64,000 nt of DNA from Hyphomicrobium sp. 99 (GTDB lineage: Bacteria; Pseudomonadota; Alphaproteobacteria; Rhizobiales; Hyphomicrobiaceae). Both the position numbers and the translations under genes were made by a program. The stretch covers positions 2,046,001 through 2,110,000 of the forward strand of contig NZ_KQ031382.1 in the NCBI RefSeq assembly GCF_000384335.2. The letters are read 5' to 3'. The number at the start of each line of letters is the position of its first letter. Position 1 is the first letter of the stretch. Below the pieces are notes generated by a model. That model was not told the DNA's origin and made no database searches. It worked only from the letters and a program-made list of their open reading frames with translations. Positions 63,031 to 64,000 of this stretch are shown here, one piece after another.

Positions 63031-63534
63031 ATGGCAGCGGCTTCGACGGCGCGGCGAACCCCTACGCGTGGCCGCCGCGAGACGAAGGCTGCCAAACCGG
63101 GCGAGCCGGAATCCGAGGACGAAAGCTCGGCGCCGAAGTCGAAGCCGATCGCGAAGTCCGCCGCTTCGACGGCGAAGCCAAATTCCAAAGGGGGCGTCAC
63201 GGCAAAGTCCGCTCCCGCGAAACGAACGAGCGCGAAGCCGAATGTCCTCGTTCAGCGCGTCTACAACACGATCGATGGCGAACTGACGAAGCTCGAGAAG
63301 CAGAAGGGGCTCACCTCGCAGGATCGCGAGCGGGCATCCCGCGCACTGTCGCAGATGGTCAACGCACTGGAGAAAGCTGTTGAGATGCAACGCGTGATGA
63401 CGAAGCGGAAGTCAACGGGAGGTGACGCCAAGAGCAAGGAGGCGCTAGCCCATGCGGAAGACCTACGCCGCGAAATTGCGGAACGTCTTGAACGCCTCAA
63501 TCGCAAACGGTCGCCTCAGCGAAGTTCTGAATGA
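63031..63534 (+). CDS. Putative small terminase of a gene-transfer-agent/phage cluster
   Basis: 167 residues from ATG 63031. A basic, Ala/Lys/Ser-rich disordered half is followed by a helical C-terminal half: VLVQRVYNTIDGELTKLEKQ, then TSQDRERASRALSQMVNALE, then KAVEMQRVM. Placement directly before the large terminase, overlapping it by 83 nt, suggests the small terminase (gp1-like of gene transfer agents), which recognises DNA. Sequence support for the small-terminase call alone is weak. Confidence 0.55.
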   Translation: MAAASTARRTPTRGRRETKAAKPGEPESEDESSAPKSKPIAKSAASTAKPNSKGGVTAKSAPAKRTSAKPNVLVQRVYNTIDGELTKLEKQKGLTSQDRERASRALSQMVNALEKAVEMQRVMTKRKSTGGDAKSKEALAHAEDLRREIAERLERLNRKRSPQRSSE

Positions 63535-64000
63535 ACTGAGCGCGGACGAACTCGAGTTCATCTCTCACGATTGGGAACTGTGGGCGCGAGACGAGCAACT
63601 TGCGCCCGTATTGATTGGCGCTTCCGACTCGCGTTCCGCGAGCCGGCCGGAAGCGCCGGGCTTGTTGGACGAGCCTCGCGCAACATCGAGCGCACCCGGC
63701 GGCCGGCTCCCCGCAGGGGAGTCTCCGGGTGCAAACAAACAATGGCGTGTGTGGTTGCTGCTTGGCGGCCGCGGATCTGGAAAGACCCGCGCCGGTGCGG
63801 AGTGGGTGCGCAGCCTCGCACTCTCCGAGCCGCCGGACGACGCAACATCCCCGCACACGGCGGCCGGCTCCCCGCAGGGGAGTCGCCGTGAGCAAACAAA
63901 AAACTCGGACGATGCAACAAGCCCGCGCGCTACGGCCGGCTCGCGGAACGCGAGTCGCAGCGCGCCAACAATAAGAATCGCGCTGGTGGGCAAAACACTC
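63452..64000 (+). CDS. Large terminase (GTA/phage-like) with in-frame palindromic insertions; 3' end outside window
   Basis: 183 codons from ATG 63452 (AAGGAGG about 10 nt upstream) run open to the window end. The ATPase motif is clear: WRVWLLLGGRGSGKTRAGAE at about residues 98-117, and RIALVGKTL near the end fits the next conserved strand. Between the N-terminal helix (LNELSADELEFISHDWELWA) and the Walker A strand, and again between Walker A and RIALVGK, the protein is expanded by residues encoded by palindromic elements E, F, G and H. All four keep the frame. Whether the enzyme stays active is unknown. Confidence 0.8.
   Translation, partial: MRKTYAAKLRNVLNASIANGRLSEVLNELSADELEFISHDWELWARDEQLAPVLIGASDSRSASRPEAPGLLDEPRATSSAPGGRLPAGESPGANKQWRVWLLLGGRGSGKTRAGAEWVRSLALSEPPDDATSPHTAAGSPQGSRREQTKNSDDATSPRATAGSRNASRSAPTIRIALVGKTL
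63607..63668 (-). repeat. Palindromic element, copy E (inverted, in-frame in terminase)
   Basis: On the plus strand: GGCGCTTCCG (63617-63626), A, CTCGCG-TTC-CGCGAG (63628-63642), CCGGC, CGGAAGCGCC (63648-63657). Arms pair perfectly. The tail on the left reads AATCAATAC on the complement strand, and the complement of the right flank has CCAACAAGCCC. It encodes GASDSRSASRPEAP in the terminase frame. Confidence 0.85.
63692..63742 (+). repeat. Palindromic element, copy F (in-frame in terminase)
   Basis: Arms GCACCCGGCG (63692-63701) and CTCCGGGTGC (63723-63732), 9 of 10 paired; GCCGG, CTCCCC-GCA-GGGGAG (63707-63721), T; tail AAACAAACAA. It encodes APGGRLPAGESPGANKQ and is followed at once by the Walker A strand. 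Confidence 0.85.
63853..63903 (+). repeat. Palindromic element, copy G (in-frame in terminase)
   Basis: Arms GCACACGGCG (63853-63862) and CGCCGTGAGC (63884-63893), 9 of 10 paired; GCCGG, CTCCCC-GCA-GGGGAG (63868-63882), T; tail AAACAAAAAA. It encodes HTAAGSPQGSRREQTKN, read in a different phase from copy F. Confidence 0.85.
63925..63975 (+). repeat. Palindromic element, copy H (in-frame in terminase)
   Basis: Arms GCGCGCTACG (63925-63934) and CGCAGCGCGC (63956-63965), 9 of 10 paired; GCCGG, CTCGCG-GAA-CGCGAG (63940-63954), T; tail CAACAATAAG. It encodes RATAGSRNASRSAPT just before RIALVGK. Confidence 0.85.

Noticed and set aside
63452..64000. The terminase as a pseudogene broken by repeats
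   Set aside because: I translated the whole stretch and found no stop or frame change through any of the four insertions, and the Walker A and following strand are in the same frame.

Overview
The window is about 64 kb of GC-rich chromosome from an alphaproteobacterium. I infer the order Hyphomicrobiales, possibly Hyphomicrobium or a close relative. The grounds are a MucR/Ros regulator, DUF1491, DUF5330, DUF6456 and DUF1214/DUF1254 proteins, a Ku plus split LigD repair locus, and a gene-transfer-agent-like packaging cluster at the right edge. No rRNA and no CRISPR array were seen. One tRNA (Arg, anticodon TCG) is present.

Layout: 1-2.1 kb is the 3' part of a cysteine desulfurase with a long disordered N-terminal region, the cargo type of family 2A encapsulins. 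2.1-5.1 kb holds a tiny hydrophilic protein, the remnant of a DUF1801 gene, a glycosyltransferase fused to a GXM/DUF579-like methyltransferase, and a ferritin-like protein. 5.2-26.7 kb is a catabolic island for choline: soxBDAG, dgcAB, etfAB and gbcAB on the plus strand, choVWX and the regulator gbdR on the minus strand, then betB and betA on the plus strand. Together these import choline, oxidise it to glycine betaine and demethylate it stepwise to dimethylglycine, sarcosine and glycine. 27-31 kb is the NHEJ locus (Ku, separate LigD ligase, LigD PE-Pol) with a 25-residue microprotein. 31-45 kb carries small secreted proteins, tRNA-Arg, an L,D-transpeptidase, a cystathionine beta-lyase, an amino-acid-binding protein, a von Willebrand A protein operon, a nitroreductase, NAD kinase and CutA.

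45-57 kb holds a membrane protein with a D5-primase-like C-terminus, a prolyl oligopeptidase, MucR, a stand-alone DnaA domain IV protein with a DUF6456 partner, SufE, peptidoglycan-binding proteins, and a divergent TetR/FAD-monooxygenase pair with two matching palindromic operators. 57-63 kb has DUF1254/DUF1214, penicillin-binding protein 1A, a YcgN-type cysteine-cluster protein, and a GIY-YIG-like gene bracketed by two near-identical 130-bp inverted-repeat elements. 63-64 kb begins a phage/GTA packaging cluster (small and large terminase).

The most unusual feature is a family of eight short palindromic elements (42.6, 57.2-57.5 and 63.6-64 kb). Each has a conserved hairpin core (GCCGG, a 6-bp stem with a GAA or GCA loop, then T) framed by 10-nt arms. 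The arms differ from copy to copy yet stay complementary, and an A-rich tail follows. Four copies lie inside the large terminase gene in both orientations, and the reading frame stays open through all of them, so the elements are translated as protein insertions. This resembles the Rickettsia palindromic elements in principle but not in sequence.
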